A DNA stretch of 64,000 nucleotides. It comes from CAVRXQ01 sp963849105. Lineage in GTDB: Bacteria > Actinomycetota > Acidimicrobiia > Acidimicrobiales > Bog-793. The translations under genes and the position numbers were made by a program. The stretch covers positions 248,001 through 312,000 of the forward strand of contig CAWKGD010000003.1 of assembly GCA_963849105.1 (NCBI GenBank), in the 5' to 3' direction. Below the pieces are notes generated by a model. It was not told the DNA's origin, searched no databases, and was given only the letters and a program-made list of their open reading frames with translations. Below, in pieces: positions 25,366 to 34,105 of this stretch (the first letter of the stretch is position 1; each line of letters begins with the position of its first letter).

Positions 25366-26385
25366 ATGAACCAACGCGTGCATGCCCTTGACGCTGGACA
25401 TCGATCAAGGACGATCGCTCCTCGTCCACCTTCAATCACGTCAGAGACGTCCTTCTCTCCTGACGACGTTCCCCTGGCATATGCACCTCATCGATTCGCG
25501 CGACGTCGCGCGCTTCTCGTCGCGACGCGACCTCGACAATGGATAAAGAATCTTCTCGTCTTCGCAGCTCCCGGGGCCGCCGGTCTCCTAGGTCGTCCCT
25601 CGATACTCGAAAGAACGGCAGCAGCGACCGGTATCTTCCTCATCGCCTCCGCCGGGACCTACCTGGTCAACGACGCGATCGATGCTCCTTCGGATCGGGT
25701 CCACCCAGACAAGCAACATCGCCCGGTTGCCGCGGGTGAGCTATCTGCCACCCTCGCAATTGGCTTCGGCACCTCGTTCCTTATCCTCGCTGTCATCGGC
25801 GCCAGCTTCGTCGCCGGGATCCAACTCGCAAGCGTGATCGGTGCCTACGTCGTGACGAGCGTCGCCTACAGCCTCTGGCTCAAGCGAATCGCGGTCCTGG
25901 AGCTTGCATGTGTCTCTGCCGGCTTCGTTCTTCGCGCGGTCGCAGGAGGCGCGGCTGTCCATATTCCGATCTCGCCATGGTTCGCGATTGTGACGTCGTC
26001 AGCAGCGCTTCTCGTTGTCGCCGGCAAACGTGCCGCGGAGATCGATGTGTTGGGGCGTACAGGGGCTCTCCACCGTCATGTGCTCACGCGATATACCAAG
26101 CCGTACCTGCGCTCGGTCCGCATGGTCGCGTCTTCAGTGGCAATTGTCAGCTTCTGCCTGTGGGCGTTCCAGCGTGCTGCCCACATCGATATTGGGCATG
26201 CAGACACGGACAACGTGCTCTTTGAACTCTCGATTCTGCCCTTCGTCCTCGGCATTTTGAGCGTTGAGCTTGCTTTCGAGAGTGGCGAGGGTGGCGCCCC
26301 CGAGGAACTCGTCCTCCGCAATCGTGCAATTCAAGTGCTCGGGATGGCCTGCCTGGCGCTCATCGCATTTGGGATCTACACGTGA
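25366..26385 (+). CDS. Decaprenyl-phosphate phosphoribosyltransferase (UbiA superfamily)
   Basis: A 339-residue polytopic prenyltransferase related to Rv3806c, which makes decaprenylphosphoryl-5-phosphoribose for arabinan synthesis. The first Asp-rich motif is 'NDAIDAPSDRVHPDKQHRP' (from residue 102), with the typical 'RPRQWIKNLLVFAAP' beforehand. The second motif region is 'VVAGKRAAEI' with 'YTKPYLRSVRMVAS'. About eight or nine helices are present. A ~45-residue N-terminal extension is longer than usual, so a downstream start is possible. It is coupled to dprE1 by a 4-bp GTGA overlap. Confidence 0.9.
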   Translation: MNQRVHALDAGHRSRTIAPRPPSITSETSFSPDDVPLAYAPHRFARRRALLVATRPRQWIKNLLVFAAPGAAGLLGRPSILERTAAATGIFLIASAGTYLVNDAIDAPSDRVHPDKQHRPVAAGELSATLAIGFGTSFLILAVIGASFVAGIQLASVIGAYVVTSVAYSLWLKRIAVLELACVSAGFVLRAVAGGAAVHIPISPWFAIVTSSAALLVVAGKRAAEIDVLGRTGALHRHVLTRYTKPYLRSVRMVASSVAIVSFCLWAFQRAAHIDIGHADTDNVLFELSILPFVLGILSVELAFESGEGGAPEELVLRNRAIQVLGMACLALIAFGIYT

Positions 26386-27773
26386 ACGCGTCATGTATGG
26401 CCTCGGACGTGGCGGGTCCCCAACTCGTCACCGGCTGGGGAAGGGCCTCGAGCTCAGCTGCTCGGATTAAGAAGGTCGAGAGCCAACAGGATCTCGAACG
26501 CCTCGTCGTGTCCGCCAGCAAATCGGAGACGCCGATGCTTGCCCGCGGCCTCGGGCGCTCGTACGGCGATGCCGCGCAATGTGCTGATGGGATCCTCCTC
26601 GACTGCACAGCGCTCGATCGGATAATCGATGCCGACTTCGACCACGGATCGCTCCACGTCGAAGCCGGTATCTCTCTCGACGCGGTGCTCCGCTATGTCG
26701 TCCCGATGGGCTGGTTCGTGCCGGTGACGCCCGGCACGCGACACGTCACCATCGGTGGAGCGATCGCTGCCGACGTCCATGGCAAGAACCACCATCGAGA
26801 CGGAGCCATCGGATCACACGTGGAGCGCCTCGCCCTCATGACGCCCACCGGCCGAGTCGATGTCAGCTCGAATCGACAACGAGACGTGTACTGGGCGACC
26901 GTCGGAGCAATGGGGCTCACGGGAGTCATCGGGAACGCTGAGATTCGGATGCACCCGATCGAAACGGCGTTCATGCTCGTCGATATCGAGCGCGCGACCG
27001 ACCTCGAACAGTGCATGGCGATGCTCGCCGCATCCGATGACGACTACCGCTACTCCGTCGCCTGGGTGGACTGCGAAGCGCACGGACGTCAGTTCGGCCG
27101 TGCGGTGCTCAGCAGAGGTGACCATGCTCGCCTCGCAGATCTCCCTCCCGGGCGACGGACCCGGGCACTCGAATACCGGGTGCCGAGCCCGCTGAACGTC
27201 CCAGTTGCTTCACCGTTCAATCTCATCGTTCGGGCGGCAGTGCGCGCTGGGAACGAGCTCTGGTATCGCAAGTCGCCGGTTCGACGGACGGGCGAACTCG
27301 AGTCGTTCGCGAGCTTCTTCTACCCGCTCGATGCCATCGCGAACTGGAACCGGCTCTACGGACCTCGGGGTTTCACCCAATACCAGTTCGTCGTCCCGTT
27401 TGGTGCTGAGGCAACGGTGCAACAGGTTCTCGAACACCTCCAGGCGGCCGGAGTTGGCCCATCGCTCGGAGTGCTAAAGCGACTCGGCGAAGCGGACCCA
27501 GCACCGCTCTCATTCCCGATGCCCGGCTGGACTCTGGCGCTCGACATCCCGCTCGGCAGTGCAGCGGTCGGCCCCGCCCTCGATGAGATTGACAACCTCG
27601 TTGCGACCGCGGGGGGCCGTGTGTACCTCGCGAAGGACGGTCGTCTTCGACCGGAACTGTTGCGCGTGATGTACCCGCGCCTCGACGAGTGGCTCGAGAC
27701 GCGCGAGCGGATTGATCCGAAAGGGGTCTTCGTTTCTGACCTCGCGCGCCGACTCGGCGTCGTCGAGAATTAG
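26382..27773 (+). CDS. dprE1: Decaprenylphosphoryl-beta-D-ribose 2-oxidase (DprE1)
   Basis: A 463-residue FAD-dependent oxidase of the VAO family. It catalyses the first half of decaprenylphosphoryl-ribose to -arabinose epimerisation. Visible are 'ARGLGRSYGDAAQ' (FAD), 'TPGTRHVTIGGAIAADVHGK' (residues 117-136), 'GFTQYQFVVP' and 'YLAKDGRLRPELL' with the conserved Lys. At the place of the mycobacterial Cys387 the sequence is 'PGWTLALDIP' with Ala (residue 386). The C-terminus 'YPRLDEWLETRERIDPKGVF' is typical. The gene directly follows the UbiA-type transferase. No dprE2 follows. Confidence 0.93.
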   Translation: MNASCMASDVAGPQLVTGWGRASSSAARIKKVESQQDLERLVVSASKSETPMLARGLGRSYGDAAQCADGILLDCTALDRIIDADFDHGSLHVEAGISLDAVLRYVVPMGWFVPVTPGTRHVTIGGAIAADVHGKNHHRDGAIGSHVERLALMTPTGRVDVSSNRQRDVYWATVGAMGLTGVIGNAEIRMHPIETAFMLVDIERATDLEQCMAMLAASDDDYRYSVAWVDCEAHGRQFGRAVLSRGDHARLADLPPGRRTRALEYRVPSPLNVPVASPFNLIVRAAVRAGNELWYRKSPVRRTGELESFASFFYPLDAIANWNRLYGPRGFTQYQFVVPFGAEATVQQVLEHLQAAGVGPSLGVLKRLGEADPAPLSFPMPGWTLALDIPLGSAAVGPALDEIDNLVATAGGRVYLAKDGRLRPELLRVMYPRLDEWLETRERIDPKGVFVSDLARRLGVVEN

Positions 27774-27788
27774 GCGTGCACGATCGCC

Positions 27789-27944
27789 ATGCTCAACAAG
27801 GCCCGCCAGCAGGCGATCGCCACGTCAAAGCTCATCGAGGCCTTTCACATCGCCCGTTACGCCATGGCCACCCAGGTCGTGGGAAACGCGGAACCTCTGT
27901 TCGACCTCATCAACGAGCGCGCTGCCGAGGTCCATCCCCAGTGA
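27789..27944 (+). CDS. 51-residue hypothetical protein after dprE1
   Basis: A short open frame starting MLNKARQQAIATSKLIEAF 15 bp after the dprE1 stop. It has a regular helical pattern ('IARYAMATQVVGNAEPLFDL') and ends 'ERAAEVHPQ'. The amphipathic regularity suggests a real small protein or the tail of a lost gene. No family is recognised. No strong ribosome binding site is visible. The following gap 27945-28276 contains only a 22-bp repeat. Confidence 0.4.
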   Translation: MLNKARQQAIATSKLIEAFHIARYAMATQVVGNAEPLFDLINERAAEVHPQ

Positions 27945-28036
27945 GCAACAAGTGGGTGATCTACAGCTAGAGTTCAGCGCGCCGCTTTAGATCGAACGAG
28001 AGCGAGTGGCGCAGCCGAGCAGCACATCCGGAGCTG

Positions 28037-28058
28037 GTTGAGTCGTCAGCGCGCGGAA
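28037..28058. repeat. 22-bp dispersed repeat, also at 23471-23492
   Basis: gttgagtc-N-tcagcgcgcgga-N-g occurs here and at 23471, with two differences (g/a and a/g). Each copy lies in an intergenic gap. Function is unknown; it may be a remnant of a larger repeat. Confidence 0.5.
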
Positions 28059-28276
28059 GCCCCGCTTTAGCGAGACGTCCTGACTCATTGCTCGGACATC
28101 GATCGCGATCATCGTCTCGACGGCGGGCCGACGTCGAAAATCGCCGAATGGCGAATCGCTCCTTGGTCAGCCGACTAACTGGCGACTGATCAGGGACACC
28201 TCGATCCGGGACCTTGTAGCCACCATTGGACAGTGCTGCAATCGCCCGTATCTGAAAGCGCTCTTACGCGCTCAGG

Positions 28277-28996
28277 TCAGAGTGCTCTCACAATTGAGCC
28301 GAGGGCGTATGTCACGGCCATAGTGGCGCTTCCGACCAGGATGTTGCGCACTGTCGCTCGAACTGCAGGTGCCCTTCCGAGTCGCGCGGCGAAGTAGCCG
28401 GTGAGCCCAAGTCCAAGCAGCACCGCGGCGACACAGACGGGGATGCGATAGGTGCGCGGTGGCAGCAGAATGGCGACCAGCGACAGCACGCCTCCGGCCA
28501 GATATGAAAGCGCGGATGCGAGTGAGGCTTCCCACGGCTTGACAAGGTCTTCCACGTCGATGCCAAGTTCTGCTTCGGCGTGAGCAGCCAGGGCATCCCG
28601 CTTGGTCAGCTCGGCGGCGACCTCGCGAGCCAGCCGGAGAGACAGACCCTTCTGCATGTACAGGTGGGCTAGCTCATCTAACTCTTCGGCGGGGACGGCC
28701 ACTAGTTCAGCACGCTGGGCATTCAACAGTGCCTCTTGACTGTCGCGTTGTGCCTGGACCGAGGTGTACTCGCCGCCCCCCATCGCCAGCGATCCGGCAA
28801 CCAGTCCGGTCAGTCCCGCGAGTATCAGAGTCGTCATATTTGTCGTAGCCGCTGCGACGCCGACAACCAGGCCAGCAGTGCTCGTGACCCCGTCATTGCT
28901 GCCCAAGACTGCGGCGCGTATCCGATTGAGCCGACTTACTGAGGTTGACAAGAGGTGTGCTGAGGCATGCGCGGGCAGTTGCTCCTCGTCGGTCAT
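28277..28996 (-). CDS. VIT1/CCC1-family membrane transporter
   Basis: A 239-residue member of the vacuolar iron transporter family, exporting or sequestering Fe2+/Mn2+. Family motifs are 'RAAVLGSNDGVTSTAGLVVG' at the start and 'AGLTGLVAGSLAMGGGEYTS'. A cytoplasmic metal-binding-type helical region with many Glu/Asp follows ('AELVAVPAEELDELAHLY'), then 'SALSYLAGGVLSLVAILLPP' and C-terminal helices. Length is normal. It is monocistronic, divergent from the CDF remnant downstream on the plus strand. Confidence 0.9.
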   Translation of the reverse strand: MTDEEQLPAHASAHLLSTSVSRLNRIRAAVLGSNDGVTSTAGLVVGVAAATTNMTTLILAGLTGLVAGSLAMGGGEYTSVQAQRDSQEALLNAQRAELVAVPAEELDELAHLYMQKGLSLRLAREVAAELTKRDALAAHAEAELGIDVEDLVKPWEASLASALSYLAGGVLSLVAILLPPRTYRIPVCVAAVLLGLGLTGYFAARLGRAPAVRATVRNILVGSATMAVTYALGSIVRAL

Positions 28997-29157
28997 GTGT
29001 TCCTCCTCGCGGGCCTCTGGCAGTCAGGGTGATGTGACTTGATTCTCGCCCTCCCCGACGCGCACCGTTTGAACCGCGTTTAAAGACACCGTGGCGCATA
29101 TCGGACTCAAAAGCGACCGGTTCGCAACATGCTCGTGAGAAAGCTTCCGACGAGAAT

Positions 29158-29622
29158 TTGGTCATCGCAGAGAGAAGCAACGGATCGGGTCGCCACGACC
29201 ACCCGCACGACGAGGCGAACCTTTGTGAAGATGGACGCGGCTTCGGCCACTTCCTTCGCAGCTTGGTCGCGCCTCATTCGCACGACGCAACCGACTCACT
29301 TGATCAGGCGCTCGAATCCAGCACCGAAGGGATTCGAGCGGTTGCGTTGTCGCTCGTCATTCTCCTCGTCACCGCCGGGATCGAAGCTCTCGTCGTGGCG
29401 GTGAGCGGATCGGTAGCCCTTCTCAGCGACACTCTTCACAATGCTGCCGACGCGCTTACCGCGGTGCCGTTGTGGCTCGCGTTCAGGCTCGGACGCCGTC
29501 CCCCGACGCGCCGATTCACCTTCGGCTACGGCAAAACCGAGGACCTCGCAGGAATGGCCGTTGTCGCACTCATCGCAGCCTGGCAGGCTTCGCCGCCTTC
29601 GAAGCGGTGCGGTGACGCCTAA
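29158..29622 (+). pseudogene. Cation diffusion facilitator (CDF) transporter, 5' part only
   Basis: A His-rich N-terminus (HDHPHDE, PHSHD) and the first CDF helices 'ALSLVILLVTAGIEALVVAV' and 'SVALLSDTLHNAADALTAVP' with the conserved HN..D metal site. 'TRRFTFGYGKTEDLAGM' follows. Near 29578 the frame breaks: the expected 'LAGFAAFEAV' is readable in another frame for ten codons and then meets a TGA. The remaining two thirds of the transporter are absent. The gene is therefore truncated just before ctaA. Confidence 0.8.
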
Positions 29623-29641
29623 GCGAATAGTTTGACGACGC

Positions 29642-30643
29642 ATGTATGGCCCGAGTGCAAGAAGAGGTGCCCGGCGCCGAGCCCGTCGACAGGATGCGGG
29701 TGTTCGCTGGATCCGGGCGCTCTCGTTGGCAACGGTGGTCGCGACCTACTGCCTTGTCGTGCTCGGGAGCACCGTCCGTGTGACCAACTCGGGGATGGGC
29801 TGCCGGGGTTGGCCGCTGTGCTCCGGGCAAGTCGGTCCGATCGCCCAATTCCACCCGTTGCTGGAGCAATCCCACCGCTATCTCGTGACGCTCGTGACCG
29901 TCTTGATCCTCGGGCTCGCCGCGCTCGTCTGGCGCACCGGCCCTGCGGTTCGGTATGTACTGGGACCAGCGCTCGTGTGCGTGGGGGTGATCGCAGTGCA
30001 GATCGTGCTCGGTGCCATCACGGTGATCACCAACAACGCACCGGTCACTGTCGCGCTGCACCTCGCGGTCGGGTTGTTGTTCCTCGGAGTCGTGACGGTG
30101 ACCGCGGTCGCGTCCTTCATCGTGCCTTCGCAGTCGCGGTCACTGCTTCACGAACCGAGCCGCCTCGCCTGGGTTGCTGTCGCCGGGCTGTTCTTCGTGC
30201 TCATCTCCGGTTCGCTCGTCGTCGACGGGGGAGCTCAGTCGGCGTGTGAGTCATGGCCGGCGTGTTTTGGAAGTCGGGCATCCGGGGGACTCGTCGCGCT
30301 CCAGCTCGCCCATCGTTCGATGGTCCTTATCGGCGGGACGCTCGTTGTCGTCTACCTCGCTGCACTGCTTCGCAAGGGAGGTGTCAATCACGCGCAGCGC
30401 TTATTCGCGGCGAGCGGGCTTGTGCTGCTTACAATCCAGGTCGCTGTCGGAGCATTCGACGCGCTGTTCGGTTCAGCGGCGGCCCTGGCGGACGTGCATC
30501 TCGCCTTGGCGTCGGCACTGTGGGCTCTTGTCGTCGCGGTTGCCGCCCTGTCGGCAAGGGGCACCAGGGACAGCACTGTTCTTGTCGGTTCCCGCGACGT
30601 CGAGAGGGCGGTCTTGGCGCCCGCCGGTCGCGAGGACCGTTGA
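29642..30643 (+). CDS. ctaA: Heme A synthase (CtaA/Cox15)
   Basis: A 333-residue polytopic enzyme converting heme O to heme A. It contains 'VVLGSTVRVTNSGMGCRGWP' with the first extracytoplasmic Cys pair (GCRGWPLC), Glu and His heme ligands in 'LLEQSHRYLVT', a second His in 'VALHLAVGLLF', the second Cys pair in 'SACESWPACFG', and 'LQLAHRSMVLIGG'. Eight helices fit the family. The ATG at 29642 gives a basic N-terminus. It implies an aa3-type oxidase elsewhere in the genome. A radical SAM gene of a heme-linked type follows in the same direction. Confidence 0.92.
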   Translation: MYGPSARRGARRRARRQDAGVRWIRALSLATVVATYCLVVLGSTVRVTNSGMGCRGWPLCSGQVGPIAQFHPLLEQSHRYLVTLVTVLILGLAALVWRTGPAVRYVLGPALVCVGVIAVQIVLGAITVITNNAPVTVALHLAVGLLFLGVVTVTAVASFIVPSQSRSLLHEPSRLAWVAVAGLFFVLISGSLVVDGGAQSACESWPACFGSRASGGLVALQLAHRSMVLIGGTLVVVYLAALLRKGGVNHAQRLFAASGLVLLTIQVAVGAFDALFGSAAALADVHLALASALWALVVAVAALSARGTRDSTVLVGSRDVERAVLAPAGREDR

Positions 30644-30793
30644 GAGAACGTCCTTTGCTGTCACGCTTGGGCGGCACTGATCCGTTGCACGGCACTCACG
30701 GTTCGTCTCTTTACGAATGTCATAGGGCATTGGCGCGAGCGGAGGTCAGGCTCCACTCGGTACGCGTACAGTCCGGCAGTTAGCCTCGTCCGA

Positions 30794-31969
30794 GTGACAC
30801 CGCACCTCGTCGTGAACGACGCTGGATCTGCTGAAGGTCGTGGTCCAACCCGTTCATTCGACGATCGCCCGCTTCTGGTGTTCTGGGAGACGACCAAGGC
30901 CTGCTTGCTCACGTGCCGCCACTGTCGGGCAAACGCCCAGCGCGATCCGGGTTCGGATGATCTCTCGACCGCTGAGGGATTTGCCCTCATCGACGATCTG
31001 GCGGCGATCGGCAGGCCGCGTCCGATCATGATCCTCACTGGTGGCGACTGCCTGATGCGCAACGACCTCGTCGCTCTCGCCGCCCATGCAAAGCAGATGG
31101 ACGTTCCGGTTGCCATCGCGCCGTCGGTCACGCCCAAACTGACGTCGACGATTTTGCGCCACTTACGCGCCCAGAACGTCAAGACCGCATCGCTGAGTCT
31201 GGACGGTGCGACACCGGAAACCCACGAGGCGGTGCGCGGCGTCAACGGCCACTTCGATGCCACCATGCACGCGATCAACAACTTGAAAGTGAACGGGTAT
31301 GCCGTTCAGGTCAACACGACAGTGATGCGGCGCAACGTCGGAGAGCTCGCCGACATCGCCTCGCTGATGCAAAGATCCGGTGTGAATGTGTGGGAAGTGT
31401 TCTTCTTGATCGCTACCGGACGCGGTGCCCGCATGGAGGCAACGAGTGCTCACGAGAATGAGGACATCTGTCACTTCCTCGTCGATGCATCGCGCTACGG
31501 CTTCACCGTTCGCACCGTCGAAGCGCCGTTCTTCAGAAGAGTCGTCGTCGATCGTCGTCGCATTGGTGACGTGCCTCCCGAGCACGCCTTCGAACTCGGA
31601 CCGTTGTACTCACATCTCCGCGACCGCCTCCACGCGCAATTGGGATCACCCACCGCGCCCGTACGCGCCCCGAGTGCTGCAACTCGCGACGGCAAGGGCG
31701 TCATCTTCATCGCTGACAACGGCGACGTCTTTCCGTCGGGGTTTCTACCTCTACGAGTCGGCAGTGTCCGCGAACAAAGCATCGTGGAGATATATCGGGA
31801 CCATCCTCTGTTGCATTCGATCCGGGATGCCAACTTCGGCGGAAGGTGCGGCACGTGTGAGTACGCAGATCTCTGTGGTGGATCGCGCGCCCGGGCTTTC
31901 GCGACCACCGGAGACCCGCTTGGAGAGGATCCCGGGTGCATCCGAGCATTCGCCCATATCGGCCGATAG
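30794..31969 (+). CDS. Radical SAM/SPASM protein (TIGR04053-like)
   Basis: A 391-residue iron-sulfur enzyme. The radical SAM cluster motif is 'ETTKACLLTCRHCRANAQ' (CxxxCxxC). It is followed by 'MILTGGDCLMRNDL' and 'TASLSLDGATPETHEAVRG'. The C-terminal SPASM domain is 'GRCGTCEYADLCGGSRARAF', with a last Cys in 'EDPGCIRAF'. The layout matches the TIGR04053 group, relatives of the NirJ/AhbC/AhbD heme-modifying enzymes. The exact substrate is unknown. The neighbouring ctaA makes a heme-related role attractive but unproven. It starts with GTG. Confidence 0.87.
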   Translation: MTPHLVVNDAGSAEGRGPTRSFDDRPLLVFWETTKACLLTCRHCRANAQRDPGSDDLSTAEGFALIDDLAAIGRPRPIMILTGGDCLMRNDLVALAAHAKQMDVPVAIAPSVTPKLTSTILRHLRAQNVKTASLSLDGATPETHEAVRGVNGHFDATMHAINNLKVNGYAVQVNTTVMRRNVGELADIASLMQRSGVNVWEVFFLIATGRGARMEATSAHENEDICHFLVDASRYGFTVRTVEAPFFRRVVVDRRRIGDVPPEHAFELGPLYSHLRDRLHAQLGSPTAPVRAPSAATRDGKGVIFIADNGDVFPSGFLPLRVGSVREQSIVEIYRDHPLLHSIRDANFGGRCGTCEYADLCGGSRARAFATTGDPLGEDPGCIRAFAHIGR

Positions 31970-32151
31970 TGGGGCATCTTCGGGGAAAGTCGACGTCTCG
32001 ACGTCCGAGCCTTCCGACACGGATCCGTATCCCGCTCATTTCCAAGGAACCGCCAGACCCGGATCCAATAAGCCTTTGACATTAAGAGCACTCACACAGT
32101 TCCGGCACCAAGCGGACGCCCCGACGGGCGACTCGGCCGCACGTTGGTAGC

Positions 32152-33624
32152 TTGCTGTCGGTGATCGTTCGAAACGAGCGACTCGCGCCGGACCTGCCGC
32201 CGGTGATCCAGGGCGGGATGGGAGTCTCGGTATCGGGATGGCCGCTCGCCCGCGCTGTGGCGACTCTCGGCCAGCTCGGTGTCGTGTCGGGTACCGCCTT
32301 GGAGACGGTCCACGCGCGGCGGCTCGGCGACGGCGACCCGAGCGGCCACTTGCGGCGGGCCTACGCCTCCTTTCCCGAACCCTCTCTGGTGCGGCGTGTT
32401 CTTGACCGTTGGTTCGTCGCCGGTGGGCGCCTGTCAGGCGAGCCGTACCGGGCTGTGCCCATGTTCCGTCTCGAGTCTCCACGGGCGCTGCGCGAGCTGA
32501 CCGTCCTTTCCAACTTCGCCGAGGTGCAACTCGCCAAGTCCGGCCACAACGGCCCGATCGGCGTCAACTACCTGGAAAAGGTCCAGATACCGACGCCCGA
32601 CGCCATCTACGGCGCCATGCTCGCCGGCGTCGACTACGTGTTCATGGGGGCGGGGATTCCTTCAGACGTGCCCCACCTTCTCGACGATCTCGCCCTCGGC
32701 GCGCCGGTCGCCTACCGCGTCGCAGTGACCGGTGCGGGACCCCATGACGGCCACGCCGTGCGCTTCGACCCTGCGCAGTTCGTCGGTCACCCCGCCCGAC
32801 TCGTCCGACCGCGCTTCGTCGCCATCGTTTCGTCCAACACGCTGGCCTCGTTCCTCGCAAAGAACCCCGTGACCCGTCCCGATGGCTTCGTCGTTGAGCA
32901 CCACTGTGCCGGTGGCCACAACGCGCCGCCGCGCGGCCCTGCCGTTTTTGACGAGCGCGGCCAGCCCGTCTACGGGCCCCGAGACGAGGTCGATCTCGAT
33001 CAGATCGCCGCGCTCGGATTGCCGTTCTGGATTGCCGGGGGCGTTGCCTCTCCGGCGAACCTCGTCGAAGCGCGCGCCGCTGGAGCCGCTGGAATTCAAG
33101 TCGGCACGGCGTTCGCCCTTTGTGCGGAGTCCAGCTTGGCCCCCGAGCTGAAGGCCCGACTCGTCGCCGCGGCGCGCGCCGGCACGGCTCTAGTCCTGAC
33201 CGACCCTCGTGCCTCGCCGAGCGGTTATCCGTTCAAGGTCGTCCAGCTCGGCGGCACGCTCTCCGAGTCTGCCGTCTACATCGGGCGCGAGCGGCGATGC
33301 GACGTCGGACTGCTGCGCGCACCATACGTACGTGCCGACGGCGGCATCGGCTACCGGTGCCCGAGCGAGCCAGTCGGCGCCTACGTGCGAAAGGGCGGCA
33401 AACGCGACGACACTTTGGGGCGGAAGTGTCTGTGCAGCGCGCTCCTGGCGACCGTCGGGCTGGCGCAGCTGCGCGATTCGGGATCCGAACCGCCGATCGT
33501 GACGAGCGGCGATGACCTCGCTCGTTTGGTTGGCGTTTTGGGCACGAAGAATAGTTGGACGGCGGCCGACGTCGTCGCGTACCTGCTCGCCGACGCGAGA
33601 GACCCGGCGGTATCCATGATCTGA
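32152..33624 (+). CDS. Nitronate monooxygenase / PfaD-like FMN oxidoreductase
   Basis: A 490-residue TIM-barrel flavoprotein. It starts 'PPVIQGGMGVSVSGWPLARA', the NMO/enoyl-reductase signature. 'GPIGVNYLEKVQIPTPDA', 'VVEHHCAGGHNAPPRG', 'LPFWIAGGVASPANLVEARA' and 'AAGIQVGTAFALC' follow. The C-terminal ~130 residues include two CxC/Cys-rich short motifs ('RKCLCSALLA'), longer than simple 2-nitropropane dioxygenases. The start is TTG 32152 or, more simply, GTG 32161. It overlaps nothing; the preceding 180 bp are empty. Substrate unknown. Confidence 0.85.
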   Translation: MLSVIVRNERLAPDLPPVIQGGMGVSVSGWPLARAVATLGQLGVVSGTALETVHARRLGDGDPSGHLRRAYASFPEPSLVRRVLDRWFVAGGRLSGEPYRAVPMFRLESPRALRELTVLSNFAEVQLAKSGHNGPIGVNYLEKVQIPTPDAIYGAMLAGVDYVFMGAGIPSDVPHLLDDLALGAPVAYRVAVTGAGPHDGHAVRFDPAQFVGHPARLVRPRFVAIVSSNTLASFLAKNPVTRPDGFVVEHHCAGGHNAPPRGPAVFDERGQPVYGPRDEVDLDQIAALGLPFWIAGGVASPANLVEARAAGAAGIQVGTAFALCAESSLAPELKARLVAAARAGTALVLTDPRASPSGYPFKVVQLGGTLSESAVYIGRERRCDVGLLRAPYVRADGGIGYRCPSEPVGAYVRKGGKRDDTLGRKCLCSALLATVGLAQLRDSGSEPPIVTSGDDLARLVGVLGTKNSWTAADVVAYLLADARDPAVSMI

Positions 33625-33939
33625 GCGAGGCCCGCACCCGAAGGCGCCGCACTGGGATAGGGCATCGCGATCTGATGGCGCACAAACCACATCAAGCAAT
33701 GGACGCGGCGACGACCTGACACTTCGCCGTCGGTCGTTCGTCTAGCTCGGCCGATCCCGTGTCGAGCCATCTACCTGGGGTTTTTATTGGTTGTCGGCCA
33801 AGTTCCTGCTGCGAGGGTATCGGCGTCGTCTCGGGGTACATCAGGGGCTGATTGCCCTTTGAGCGCGCGGCTCCTATCGGGAACGAGCGGGTGGGCGGAC
33901 GGCCGTCGGGGCTTCCTGCCAGACTTGCGCCCCACGACA

Positions 33940-33970
33940 AACGCCCACCTCCTTTTCGAGGATGGGCGTC
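33940..33970 (-). terminator. Possible hairpin terminator in the 33625-34105 gap
   Basis: acgccca...tgggcgt arms with a short T-rich loop, in the 480-bp gap between the convergent NMO gene and site-2 protease gene. It could end either transcript. No other feature is seen in this gap. Confidence 0.45.
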
Positions 33971-34105
33971 TAGCCTGTTCAGTTTCATGCCCGGAAAGCG
34001 GAGCGCCCGCCAAGGGCCTTGTCTATACGGGCGCGCCCGCCGCGCTGATTCACGACTCGTTTGGGTTCTCTGCGCACGCCTCGTCCCCTTGAGTGAGCAC
34101 AACGA

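Noticed and set aside
24067..25401. 444-codon open frame on the minus strand opposite NAGPA-like gene 3
   Set aside because: Its codons are Arg/Asp/Gly-rich without domains and mirror the high-GC third-position bias of the real gene on the plus strand.
33692..34102. Overlapping frames of 80-137 codons on both strands in the 33.6-34.1 kb gap
   Set aside because: All are Arg/Pro/Ser-rich with no motifs or ribosome binding sites; a hairpin terminator lies in the middle.
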